Source of the DNA: Oxalobacteraceae bacterium
GTDB taxonomy: Bacteria; Pseudomonadota; Gammaproteobacteria; Burkholderiales; Burkholderiaceae_D
NCBI GenBank assembly: GCA_027485535.1
Contig: JAIXQV010000101.1
Location: forward strand, 1-13,080
Direction: 5' to 3'
DNA: 13,080 bases
Part shown: positions 6,480-13,080 of the stretch, piece by piece
Numbering within the stretch: the first letter of the stretch is position 1
Layout of the letters: each line of letters starts with the position of its first letter
Notes under the pieces: model-generated
Seen by the model: the letters and a program-made list of their open reading frames with translations, nothing else
What the model was told of the DNA's origin: nothing
The model's database searches: none
Translations under genes and position numbers: made by a program

Positions 6480-7808
6480 ATGAACCTCACCCCGCAAGAA
6501 ATCGTTACCGAGCTCGACAAACATGTGGTCGGGCAAGCCAAAGCCAAGCGCGCGGTCGCTATCGCATTGCGTAATCGCTGGCGTCGGCAGCAAGTGCCCG
6601 AACCGCTACGACACGAGATCACACCGAAAAACATCCTGATGATCGGGCCGACCGGTGTCGGAAAAACCGAGATCGCGCGTCGTTTGGCACGACTGGCAGA
6701 TGCGCCGTTCATCAAAATCGAGGCGACTAAATTCACCGAAGTCGGCTATGTTGGTCGCGACGTCGACAGCATCATTCGTGATCTGGTTGAGATTGGTATC
6801 AAGCAGAGCCGCGAACAGGCGATGCGCAGCGTTCGACAAAAAGCACAAGACGCGGCCGAAGAGCGCATCCTCGATGTGCTCTTGCCACCCGCGCGTGATT
6901 TTGGCTTTGGCCAGCCCGAAGACAAAACCGCCAGCACAACCCGACAAACTTTTCGCAAGCGTCTGCGCGAGGGCGCGCTCGACGATAAAGAAATCGACAT
7001 CGATGTCGCTGAGCCACGCGCCACGATGGAGATCATGGCGCCGCCCGGCATGGAAGAGATGACTGAGCAGATCAAGTCGATGTTCTCTGGCTTGGGCGCC
7101 GGTCGTACTAAATCCCGCAAGCTGAAAATCGCTGAAGCCATGCGCCTGCTAGTAGACGAAGAAGCGTCGCGCATGATCAATGACGATGAACTGAAGCAGC
7201 GCGCGATCAGCAATGTCGAGCAAAACGGCATCGTGTTTTTAGATGAAATCGACAAGATCGCGTCTCGCGCCAATGCTCAGGGTGCTGATGTCTCGCGTGC
7301 CGGTGTGCAGCGCGATCTGCTACCGCTGGTGGAAGGCACGACCGTCAACACGAAGTACGGCATGGTGAAAACCGATCACATTCTGTTTATTGCCTCAGGT
7401 GCTTTCCATTTGGCTAAGCCCTCGGACCTGATTCCCGAGCTGCAAGGGCGCTTTCCAATTCGGGTCGAATTAGAGTCGCTGTCGATCGCTGACTTTGAAC
7501 GGATTCTGACCGCTACCGATGCCTGCCTGACGCGCCAGTACCAGGCGCTACTCGCGACCGAAAATCTGGATATCCAGTTCCATCAAGAAGGCATCCGACG
7601 GCTGGCAGAAATCGCGTATTCGGTGAATGAAAAAACCGAAAATATTGGCGCTCGTCGCCTTTACACCGTGATGGAAAAGCTGCTCGAAGAGATTTCCTTC
7701 GGCGCGGGTACGCCGTCTACCGATGCGATCGCTATAGACGCCGCCTATGTCGACGCCAAACTTGGCGAGCTAGCGACCAATGAAGATTTATCGCGTTACG
7801 TGCTCTGA
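6480..7808 (+). CDS. hslU: ATP-dependent protease ATPase subunit HslU
   Basis: A 442-residue AAA+ unfoldase, the partner of HslV. Seen: Walker A GPTGVGKT (56-63), pore loop GYVG (89-92), the inserted I domain (about 110-235, which receives substrates), Walker B IVFLDE (251-256), the arginine-finger region GRF (323-325), sensor-2 GARRL (390-394), and the C-terminal tail LSRYVL that inserts into HslV. Length and all motifs are normal. It starts 5 bases after the hslV stop, so the two are translationally close, as in other bacteria. Confidence 0.97.
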   Translation: MNLTPQEIVTELDKHVVGQAKAKRAVAIALRNRWRRQQVPEPLRHEITPKNILMIGPTGVGKTEIARRLARLADAPFIKIEATKFTEVGYVGRDVDSIIRDLVEIGIKQSREQAMRSVRQKAQDAAEERILDVLLPPARDFGFGQPEDKTASTTRQTFRKRLREGALDDKEIDIDVAEPRATMEIMAPPGMEEMTEQIKSMFSGLGAGRTKSRKLKIAEAMRLLVDEEASRMINDDELKQRAISNVEQNGIVFLDEIDKIASRANAQGADVSRAGVQRDLLPLVEGTTVNTKYGMVKTDHILFIASGAFHLAKPSDLIPELQGRFPIRVELESLSIADFERILTATDACLTRQYQALLATENLDIQFHQEGIRRLAEIAYSVNEKTENIGARRLYTVMEKLLEEISFGAGTPSTDAIAIDAAYVDAKLGELATNEDLSRYVL

Positions 7809-7852
7809 TGAGTACGACGAAGCAGAACTACTGAACCTAGCAACTGAACCAG

Positions 7853-8056
7853 ATGGCACGCAAATCGGTAAGCAATCGTCAGAAGCTATCGTTTCGCATC
7901 GAGCCATCGCAGCGGGCGCTCAAGCCGCGTAATCCGGTTGCCGTAGCCGCCAAACAGCGCGCCGCCGGACCCCACCGAAAATCCAACGCCGCTAATCGGC
8001 AAGCAAAAAAACGCGAGCTGATTCGAGTGCTGCGACAGAATGGCCACGGTGACTGA
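7853..8056 (+). CDS. Small basic hypothetical protein
   Basis: A 67-residue protein with 18 Lys/Arg against 3 Asp/Glu and no hydrophobic segment. Its middle reads ALKPRNPVAVAAKQRAAGPH, which resembles small basic proteins I recall in betaproteobacteria with a KPRNP...AG-H pattern; no function is known to me. The charge suggests nucleic-acid or ribosome contact, which is inference only. It follows hslU by 44 bases on the same strand and probably rides on the same transcript. The ATG has no strong ribosome binding site. It ends 58 bases before the convergent gpsA gene. Confidence 0.6.
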   Translation: MARKSVSNRQKLSFRIEPSQRALKPRNPVAVAAKQRAAGPHRKSNAANRQAKKRELIRVLRQNGHGD

Positions 8057-8059
8057 TCG

Positions 8060-8097
8060 TCGGCGCTACTACTGGGAAATTTTTCAGCCGAGTTTTT
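8060..8097 (+). terminator. Weak terminator candidate between convergent genes
   Basis: The 58-base gap between the small basic protein gene and the convergent gpsA holds TCGGC (8060-8064) pairing with GCCGA (8087-8091), with an inner A/U-rich hairpin (CTGGGA with TTTCAG, allowing G-U pairs), then GTTTTTAG (8092-8099). A terminator is expected here, but the stem is short and the loop large. Confidence 0.35.
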
Positions 8098-8114
8098 AGT
8101 CGACTTGGTTTCAG

Positions 8115-9101
8115 TCACTCATCACGCGCATCGCGCGCGAGTAAGTCGTGAATTGCCTGCTGTGGCGTTGCCTGTTCGAACAGCACGCGGTCAACTGCAT
8201 CCACGATCGGCATCTCAACGCCATGCGCCGCTGCCAGTTGTCGTACTGCCTGTACACAGCGCACACCCTCGGCAACATGACCCAGCTCGGCAGTGATGGT
8301 ATCCAGCGATTTACCTGCCGCTAAGCCTAATCCCACCTGACGATTGCGCGACAAATCACCGGTGCAAGTGAGAATCAGATCACCAAGGCCGGTCAGCCCC
8401 GTGAAGGTTTCGCTGCGACCACCGAGCGCCGTACCGAGCCGAGTGATCTCCGCCAAGCCGCGCGTGATTAACGCTGCACGCGCATTCAGACCAAGACCCA
8501 AACCATCTGCGATGCCGGTCGCAATCGCGAGCACATTTTTCACGGCACCACCCACCTCGACACCGACCAAGTCATCAGTCGAGTAAACACGAATATGCGC
8601 GCCATGGACGGCGGTCACCACCTTGTTGCGCAGTTCGGCATGCGGCGAGCCAATGGTTAGCGCACAGGGCAAGCCGCTCGCGACCTCCAGCGCAAATGAA
8701 GGCCCTGACAGCGCACCGATGGGCAAGCCTTCACCCAATTCCTGCTGCACCAATTGATGCGGTAACAAAGCGGTATCTTGTTCGAAGCCTTTGCACAGCC
8801 ACACCAGATTGGTTGGCGCTAGCGACTTCAACTCACGCAGCACCGGACGCAAGCCTGCAATCGGTGTAGCAATGATCAGCAGGCCTGCGCGCGCGTGCGC
8901 GACCGCGTCTGCAAGTTTTGTCGTGAATGTCAGCGCCGAGTCCAGCGTAATGCCGGGCAGGTAGCGCGTGTTTTGATGGGTGCTAGAGAGTGCATCGATC
9001 TGGGCTTGGTTGCGGGCCCAGAGCAAGACTGATTGACGCGATGCCAGCGCACTGGCAAGCGCCGTTCCCCACGCGCCTGCGCCGAGGATTGCGATATTCA
9101 T
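8115..9101 (-). CDS. gpsA: NAD(P)-dependent glycerol-3-phosphate dehydrogenase GpsA
   Basis: A 328-residue cytosolic dehydrogenase that reduces dihydroxyacetone phosphate to sn-glycerol 3-phosphate, the backbone precursor of phospholipids. Seen: nucleotide-binding GAGAWG (7-12), the CKGFE segment (103-107), [10 protein letters not shown] (132-141), catalytic K188 in [13 protein letters not shown], and [21 protein letters not shown] (233-253). The length is normal. Its ATG overlaps the stop of the upstream SH3-domain gene by four bases (ATGA), showing translational coupling at the end of the rhodanese-grxC-secB-SH3-gpsA cluster. Confidence 0.97.
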   Translation of the reverse strand: MNIAILGAGAWGTALASALASRQSVLLWARNQAQIDALSSTHQNTRYLPGITLDSALTFTTKLADAVAHARAGLLIIATPIAGLRPVLRELKSLAPTNLVWLCKGFEQDTALLPHQLVQQELGEGLPIGALSGPSFALEVASGLPCALTIGSPHAELRNKVVTAVHGAHIRVYSTDDLVGVEVGGAVKNVLAIATGIADGLGLGLNARAALITRGLAEITRLGTALGGRSETFTGLTGLGDLILTCTGDLSRNRQVGLGLAAGKSLDTITAELGHVAEGVRCVQAVRQLAAAHGVEMPIVDAVDRVLFEQATPQQAIHDLLARDARDE

Positions 9102-9553
9102 TCGCCCCAGACGTCACTCGCTCTGGCGTAGCCGATGTCACCATCGCGGTGCCGCACCTTGACCCAGCTGGATGTGACCGGCTCGGCCAGCTCTAGCAAT
9201 ACGCCTTTGACCGCGGTAAAAACGACGGGTGCGGTATCGTCGGCAGCGCTACGCACCGCCGCTTGCGCTGCCTCCACTACCAACATCCGCTTGTTGGTGA
9301 GTGATTTGTTCTCAACCCAAGCGAGTTCGCCAGCTGCGTCGCGCACCCGACTCCAATCGCCGCTCGTAATCACCAGCTCGACAGGCATCCCGGCGGGCGC
9401 TGCGAATAGCTTGCGACCTTTGATGCTCGGCGCATCAAACATGATCGCCGGGCCGGGCCCTATCGCCTTGAACTCGCTGGCCGCCCACGCGGCGCTCCCT
9501 TGCGCGGCGATCACGCTTACCAGCCACAGCAAAGAGAGACGGAGAGCGCGCAT
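9098..9553 (-). CDS. Exported SH3-like domain protein
   Basis: A 151-residue protein with an N-terminal signal peptide (hydrophobic 5-23, cleavage near AWA, 24). The rest appears to be two bacterial SH3-like repeats, about 28-88 (with [16 protein letters not shown], 65-80) and 92-150 (with [22 protein letters not shown], 128-149). Such domains in the periplasm usually bind peptidoglycan or partner proteins. The exact role is unknown. It starts 4 bases after the secB stop and overlaps gpsA by 4 bases, so it is tightly embedded in the operon. E. coli has secB directly followed by gpsA, so this gene is an addition found, as I recall, in betaproteobacteria. Confidence 0.8.
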   Translation of the reverse strand: MRALRLSLLWLVSVIAAQGSAAWAASEFKAIGPGPAIMFDAPSIKGRKLFAAPAGMPVELVITSGDWSRVRDAAGELAWVENKSLTNKRMLVVEAAQAAVRSAADDTAPVVFTAVKGVLLELAEPVTSSWVKVRHRDGDIGYARASDVWGE

Positions 9554-9557
9554 TAAA

Positions 9558-10025
9558 TTACTGCACCGGTGTGGTCGGAGCCTGCGCCAGCACTTGCTTG
9601 CGCTGCTGGTAGAACACTTCGAAGTTGATCTCGGTCAGGTGAATCGGCGGGAAACCACCGCGCGTGACCATGTCAGCAATGTTGGCGCGCAGGTAGGGGT
9701 AAATGATGTTGGGGCACGCAATGCCGAGCAGTGGCTCGATTTGATCTTCGGGCACATTACGTACTTCGAAGATGCCGCCTTGCTTACCTTCGACCAAAAA
9801 CGCGATCTTGTCGCGGATTTTTGCGGTGATGGTCACGGTGACGGTTGCTTCGTAGATATCGTCAGCCAACTTCTGATTGCCAACGTCAATCTGAACTTCG
9901 ATGCTAGGACCGTCCTGCTCCAGAAAAATCGCAGGCGAGTTCGGCTGCTCCAGCGACATATCCTTCAGGTAGATGCGCTGGATATTGAAAGTGGCTTGCA
10001 GCTCTTGGGCGTTTTGATCGGACAT
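9558..10025 (-). CDS. secB: Protein-export chaperone SecB
   Basis: A 155-residue tetrameric chaperone that holds precursor proteins unfolded in the cytosol and hands them to SecA for export. Seen: the N-terminal strand [15 protein letters not shown] (12-26), [11 protein letters not shown] (103-113), and [17 protein letters not shown] (123-139), all hallmark SecB segments. Length is normal. The gap to grxC upstream is 114 bases, so secB may have its own promoter, although I could not identify a convincing one. The SH3-domain gene follows 4 bases after the stop. Confidence 0.97.
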   Translation of the reverse strand: MSDQNAQELQATFNIQRIYLKDMSLEQPNSPAIFLEQDGPSIEVQIDVGNQKLADDIYEATVTVTITAKIRDKIAFLVEGKQGGIFEVRNVPEDQIEPLLGIACPNIIYPYLRANIADMVTRGGFPPIHLTEINFEVFYQQRKQVLAQAPTTPVQ

Positions 10026-10139
10026 GACTCGCTTTCGTTGGGGGTGTTAGGTACCGTACTAAGAGGACGGCGTGTTCTGTACGGCTGGGTGAATCAATAA
10101 TCGGATGTGGGGGGCTGAGCCGACGATGAAGGCTGCAGA

Positions 10140-10400
10140 TCAGCCGCGCAACATGGGCTCGAGCTCGCCCGCACGATCAAGCGCAGACAAGTCATCAAAG
10201 CCACCAACATGGGTTTCACCGATATAAATCTGCGGAACGGTGCGGCGACCGGTCTTCTCCATCATCTCGGCGCGCTGCTCGGGTTCGAGATCAACCCGGA
10301 TTTTTTCGATCTCGGCGACGCCTTTGGACTGCAATAGACGTTCAGCCATGTTGCAATAGGGACATACTCCTGTCGTGTACATCTTGACCTTCGCGCCCAT
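10140..10400 (-). CDS. grxC: Glutaredoxin 3 (GrxC)
   Basis: An 86-residue glutaredoxin that reduces protein disulfides and mixed glutathione disulfides in the cytosol. Seen: the dithiol active site CPYC (13-16), TVP with cis-Pro56, and the glutathione-binding GGFDDL (66-71). The start is the ATG at 10400 (complement), preceded by GGGAG ten bases upstream and giving the normal family length; a longer in-frame start would run into the preceding rhodanese gene. It follows that gene by 26 bases and precedes secB by 114 bases, the same order as E. coli yibN-grxC-secB-gpsA. Confidence 0.95.
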   Translation of the reverse strand: MGAKVKMYTTGVCPYCNMAERLLQSKGVAEIEKIRVDLEPEQRAEMMEKTGRRTVPQIYIGETHVGGFDDLSALDRAGELEPMLRG

Positions 10401-10426
10401 CTCGCTGGTGCTCCCTTCGTTGAAAC

Positions 10427-10822
10427 TTACTTTTCTGTCGGCAAGCCCTGCGACCGCCACTCGTTGAAACCGCCATCGAGTACATAGACCTTATCGAAGC
10501 CGGCGCGCTGGAGCACCGAAGCGCCGCGCGCAGCGCGCGCACCAACGCCACACACCAGCAGCACGGGGTGTTGCTTATCGATTTCGCTGGCACGGTTGCC
10601 GAGTTGGTCGAGCGGGATGTTCTTTGACTGCTGCAAATGCCCGCCGCTGAACTCATCATTCGAGCGCACATCCAGAATCGTGACCTTGCCTTGATTCAAT
10701 AGCTGCGTCGCTTGCAGCGTCGAAAGTGTGTTCTTGGCCCGGAACAGCAGTGGCCAGAGGAGCGCACCACCCGAAATAAGTGCGATCAGGATAAGTGCGA
10801 TGTTGTCGATCAAGAATGTCAC
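10427..10822 (-). CDS. Membrane-anchored rhodanese-like protein (YibN type)
   Basis: A 131-residue protein with one N-terminal membrane segment (about 4-26, LIDNIALILIALISGGALLW) and a rhodanese domain (about 35-128) facing the cytosol by homology. DVRSNDEFSGGHL (51-63) is the conserved strand, and CGVGARA (91-97) is the active-site loop with C91 and R96, so sulfur transfer is possible. It is the counterpart of E. coli YibN, which also leads the grxC-secB-gpsA cluster. Start: the GTG at 10822 (complement). An in-frame ATG at 10855 overlaps the TATAAT -10 (complement 10854-10859), so a transcript from that promoter would not contain it. Homology also begins at the GTG (residues T-F-L-I-D-N). 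Confidence 0.85.
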   Translation of the reverse strand: MTFLIDNIALILIALISGGALLWPLLFRAKNTLSTLQATQLLNQGKVTILDVRSNDEFSGGHLQQSKNIPLDQLGNRASEIDKQHPVLLVCGVGARAARGASVLQRAGFDKVYVLDGGFNEWRSQGLPTEK

Positions 10823-10849
10823 GGCGTATAAATCCGGTGGGGCTAAGCC

Positions 10850-10870
10850 GCGCATTATAAAATAATGCGC
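10850..10870. promoter_or_regulatory. 21-bp palindrome with -10 element, divergent promoter region
   Basis: GCGCATTAT (10850-10858) and ATAATGCGC (10862-10870) are perfect 9-base inverted arms around a central AAA. On the minus strand it contains a perfect TATAAT (10854-10859) placed to start the rhodanese transcript near 10847; I see no good -35. On the plus strand TAAAAT (10858-10863) could be a -10 toward gpmA. The site lies in the 124-base gap between the two divergent clusters, so a protein bound here could control both. It is loosely like Fur-family boxes but not a clear match. Confidence 0.5.
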
Positions 10871-10946
10871 TTCACAAAGTTGCACGCGACTTGTAAACCA
10901 CCAAACTACCCGATTCCCTCAACTGCACCCCCGCTGCACCCGCTCC

Positions 10947-11693
10947 ATGTACAAAATTGTCCTCATGCGTCACGGCGAGTCCACTTGGAACCGCGAAAAC
11001 CGTTTCACCGGCTGGGCCGATATCAATCTCACCGAAAAAGGCGAGGCGCAAGCCCGCGAGGCTGGCCGCCTCCTGAAGGAGGCAGGATTCCAGTTCGACC
11101 TGACCTATACCTCCGTGCTGAGGCGCGCCATCCACACGCTCTGGTTGACGCTCGAAGAAATGGACCTGATGTGGCTCCCGGTCGTGCACAACTGGCGTCT
11201 GAATGAGCGGCACTACGGCGCCTTGCAAGGCCTGAACAAGGCGGATACAGCAGCGGAATACGGGGAGGAGCAAGTCATGATCTGGCGTCGCAGCTACGAC
11301 ATCCCGCCGATGCCACTCGACCCGAATGATCCCCGCGTCTCATTCGATAACCCGCGTTACGCCGGCCTGAGCCGCGACCAGATACCGCTCACCGAGTGCC
11401 TGAGAGATACGGTTGAGCGAGTACTGCCCTACTGGAACGACGTCATCGTGCCGGCGGTGCGCCAGGGTCGACAGGCCTTGATATGCGCTCACGGCAATAG
11501 TCTGCGTGGTCTTATCAAGCATCTCGACAGCATTGGCGACGCCGACATCGTCAAGGTGAATATCCCGAACGCCCAGCCCTTGGTCTATGAGCTGGACGCT
11601 GATTTGAAGCCCATTCGCAGCTACTACCTTGGCGACGCTGCTGCGATCGAGGCGGCTATCAAGAATATCGCGCTGCAGGGTCGGACCAGCTAG
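10947..11693 (+). CDS. gpmA: 2,3-bisphosphoglycerate-dependent phosphoglycerate mutase GpmA
   Basis: A 248-residue glycolytic/gluconeogenic enzyme interconverting 3- and 2-phosphoglycerate in the cytosol. Seen: RHGES with phospho-acceptor H9 (8-12), [13 protein letters not shown] (20-32), [14 protein letters not shown] (85-98, with E87), and [13 protein letters not shown] (181-193, with H182). The segment [12 protein letters not shown] (205-216) differs from the usual NIPTG-PLVYE of E. coli. No ribosome binding site is seen before the ATG; no other plausible start exists. The next gene starts 5 bases after the stop. In E. coli the same neighbourhood carries the unrelated, metal-dependent mutase GpmM. 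Confidence 0.97.
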   Translation: MYKIVLMRHGESTWNRENRFTGWADINLTEKGEAQAREAGRLLKEAGFQFDLTYTSVLRRAIHTLWLTLEEMDLMWLPVVHNWRLNERHYGALQGLNKADTAAEYGEEQVMIWRRSYDIPPMPLDPNDPRVSFDNPRYAGLSRDQIPLTECLRDTVERVLPYWNDVIVPAVRQGRQALICAHGNSLRGLIKHLDSIGDADIVKVNIPNAQPLVYELDADLKPIRSYYLGDAAAIEAAIKNIALQGRTS

Positions 11694-11698
11694 ATCCA

Positions 11699-13060
11699 AT
11701 GCCCACGGCTCGTCACTCGCTAGCCATCCTGATTACTGCGTTCTCGCTTAACTGCTTGGCTACGCAATCCGGCGCGGGAGCCGAGCCTAAATCGGCCGAT
11801 CGCGCACGCCAGAAACAGCAAGCCGAACAAGAGCGCTCGGAACTTCGGCGCAAACTTGACGATCTGAAGACGGATATCGTCAAGACCGAGAAAGCGCACG
11901 GCCATGCAGCGGACGCACTCGCCTCCTCTGAAAAAGCAATTTCCAATGCCAACCGCAGTCTGCGCGAACTGGTCGCAGAGCAGCTGCGAACTCAACAAAA
12001 ACTACAACTGCTGTCGCAAGATCTGCGACAACTTGAGGCGGCTGTGGCGCAACAGCGCAAGCGACTTGAGAACATGCTGCGCGAGCAATACCGAGCAGGG
12101 CCGGAGGATAGGCTGCGTTTACTGCTCTCCGGTGATAACCCGAACCGCATTGCACGCGAGATGCGTTATCTGGGCTATGTCTCAGCTGAGCAAGTGAAAG
12201 CCATCGAGAAACTGCAACAGGACATCGCAGCAGTCGAGGCGAACAAAGCCGATGCCGAGGAAGCGCGCGCCGCTCTGGAAGACATCGCCGCCGAGCAAAG
12301 AGAGCAAAAAGCACTGCTCGAAAAAGAGAAAGGCAAGCGCAAGGTGCTGGTGGCACAGCTGTCAGACAAACTGTCGGCGCAGCGCAAGGAGGCGGGCAAT
12401 CTTGCGCGCGATGAGGCGCGCTTGTCTGAGCTGGTTGACCGCTTAGCCGTGGTGATTGCGCAGCAGCGCAAAGCCGAAGAGGAGGAGGCGCGACGCCGTG
12501 CGCGTAACAAGGCCGAAGCCGCGGCGCGCGAAAAGGCGCTGGCGGAAAAAGCGCGCAAAGAGAACAAAGGACGCACTAGCGCCGGGACCAAGCCGGCTGA
12601 ATCCGCCAAAACCCCCGAACGCGCTGAGCAGGTAGCCCCCGAGCCGCCGCCACCGCCTGATGGCAATGCTTTCGCCGCGCTGCGCGGCAAAGGCAAATTA
12701 CCCGTGAAAGGCGAGCTGGCCGCGACCTTTGGCGCCAAACGCGCGGACGGGCCGAGCTGGAAGGGTATCTTTATCAAAGCAGGAGAGGGTAGCGACGTGC
12801 ACGCTGCCGGTGCCGGTGAAGTGATCTTCGCCGACTGGATGCGCGGCTTTGGTAACCTGATTATCGTTGACCACGGCGGTCAGTACCTGAGCATCTATGG
12901 CAATAATCAATCGCTACTCAAGCGCCCCGGTGATCGGGTGAAAGCGGGCGATGTCATCGCCACCGTGGGTAACAGCGGCGGCAATGAACATTCAGGTTTA
13001 TACTTCGAACTCAGGCATCAAGGGCGGGCAATCGATCCGCTCGCCTGGCTCAACAGGTGA
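11699..13060 (+). CDS. envC: EnvC-like murein hydrolase activator (degenerate LytM/M23 domain)
   Basis: A 453-residue exported protein. Signal peptide about 1-28 (GAGA before EPK), long coiled coil in two parts (about 32-130 and 160-290), a Pro-rich linker (312-320), and a C-terminal LytM domain (about 332-453). The domain has lost the zinc ligands of active M23 peptidases: the HxGxD position reads W354-K-G-I-F358, and the HLH position reads G433-L-Y435 within LYFELR. This is the pattern of E. coli EnvC, which activates the amidases AmiA and AmiB at the septum instead of cutting peptidoglycan. It starts 5 bases after gpmA, matching the gpmM-envC order of E. coli. The start has no evident ribosome binding site. 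Confidence 0.9.
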   Translation: MPTARHSLAILITAFSLNCLATQSGAGAEPKSADRARQKQQAEQERSELRRKLDDLKTDIVKTEKAHGHAADALASSEKAISNANRSLRELVAEQLRTQQKLQLLSQDLRQLEAAVAQQRKRLENMLREQYRAGPEDRLRLLLSGDNPNRIAREMRYLGYVSAEQVKAIEKLQQDIAAVEANKADAEEARAALEDIAAEQREQKALLEKEKGKRKVLVAQLSDKLSAQRKEAGNLARDEARLSELVDRLAVVIAQQRKAEEEEARRRARNKAEAAAREKALAEKARKENKGRTSAGTKPAESAKTPERAEQVAPEPPPPPDGNAFAALRGKGKLPVKGELAATFGAKRADGPSWKGIFIKAGEGSDVHAAGAGEVIFADWMRGFGNLIIVDHGGQYLSIYGNNQSLLKRPGDRVKAGDVIATVGNSGGNEHSGLYFELRHQGRAIDPLAWLNR

Positions 13061-13063
13061 GAC

Positions 13064-13080
13064 ATGGGCAGCAAATTGAA
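13064..13080 (+). CDS. Start of a gene, probably CtpA-type S41 peptidase (partial)
   Basis: ATG at 13064 begins a frame MGSKL that runs off the window, three bases after the envC stop and preceded by AGGTGAG (13055-13061). Five codons are too few to identify a protein. The position after gpmA-envC in Burkholderiales is usually held by a carboxy-terminal processing protease of the S41 family, so that is the inferred identity. Confidence 0.5.

Noticed and set aside
6746..7273. 175-codon frame on the minus strand
   Set aside because: Antisense to hslU, Ser/Arg-rich with no domain; composition artefact.
7808..7834. Eight-codon frame MSTTKQNY starting at the hslU stop (TGATG)
   Set aside because: Too short to judge and without support beyond the stop/start overlap.
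9135..10100. 321-codon open frame on the plus strand across the SH3-domain gene and secB
   Set aside because: It is antisense to two clear genes, its product has no recognisable domain, and it spans their junction; a shadow of codon bias on the opposite strand.
10113..10145. Inverted repeats around the grxC stop (GGCTGA/TCAGCC and GGCTG/CAGCC) as a terminator
   Set aside because: The short stems overlap the stop codon and no T run follows on the minus strand, so a terminator cannot be supported.
12175..12777. 200-codon Ser/Ala/Arg-rich frame on the minus strand
   Set aside because: It is antisense to the Ala/Lys/Glu-rich coiled coil of the EnvC-like gene, whose composition produces such frames automatically.
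1..13080. CRISPR arrays, insertion sequences, tRNA or rRNA genes
   Set aside because: No regularly spaced direct repeats, transposase frames, terminal inverted repeats or cloverleaf-like sequences were seen.

Overview
The window looks like a chromosomal stretch of a betaproteobacterium, most likely of the order Burkholderiales. The basis is a DksA that keeps only one of the four zinc-finger cysteines, an HslV with a short MEQFHG propeptide, and gene neighbourhoods typical of that group (xerC / cobW-type GTPase / dksA, STAS-type gene / hslV / hslU, and rhodanese-grxC-secB-gpsA facing gpmA-envC-ctpA). Base and codon use look even throughout; I see no insertion sequence, phage gene, tRNA, rRNA or CRISPR array.

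Layout. 1-136 is the 3' end of xerC. 247-4629 is a plus-strand block that reads as metal (probably zinc) homeostasis: a COG0523/CobW-family GTPase with a large His-rich loop, dksA, a small exported DUF2946-like protein, and a ZnuD-like TonB-dependent outer-membrane receptor. As I remember Burkholderiales genomes, xerC-cobW-dksA is normally followed directly by the STAS gene and hslVU, so the DUF2946-like gene plus receptor looks like a two-gene module inserted between dksA and the STAS gene. 4740-8056 is the STAS/TPR-like gene, hslV, hslU and a small basic protein gene. 8115-10822 is a minus-strand cluster: a rhodanese (YibN-like), glutaredoxin grxC, secB, an SH3-domain exported protein and gpsA. 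10947-13080 is a plus-strand cluster: gpmA, an EnvC-like murein hydrolase activator, and the first codons of a gene that by position should be a CtpA-type S41 protease.

How the parts fit. The zinc block would import a metal across the outer membrane (receptor) and deliver it inside the cell (GTPase), beside a transcription factor that does not need a zinc finger. HslVU is a two-component cytosolic protease. The minus-strand cluster combines protein export (SecB), thiol redox (GrxC), a membrane rhodanese and glycerol-3-phosphate synthesis for phospholipids. The gpmA-envC-ctpA cluster combines glycolysis with septal peptidoglycan cleavage and periplasmic proteolysis.

Most genes are ordinary housekeeping genes. 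The features most worth a second look are the metal-homeostasis neighbourhood, an unreported-looking 23-codon leader ORF with hairpins before dksA, a 21-bp palindrome in the rhodanese/gpmA divergent promoter, two smaller inverted repeats flanking the DUF2946-like gene, and the uncharacterised STAS/TPR protein fixed next to hslVU. I do not see strong evidence for a wholly new system.
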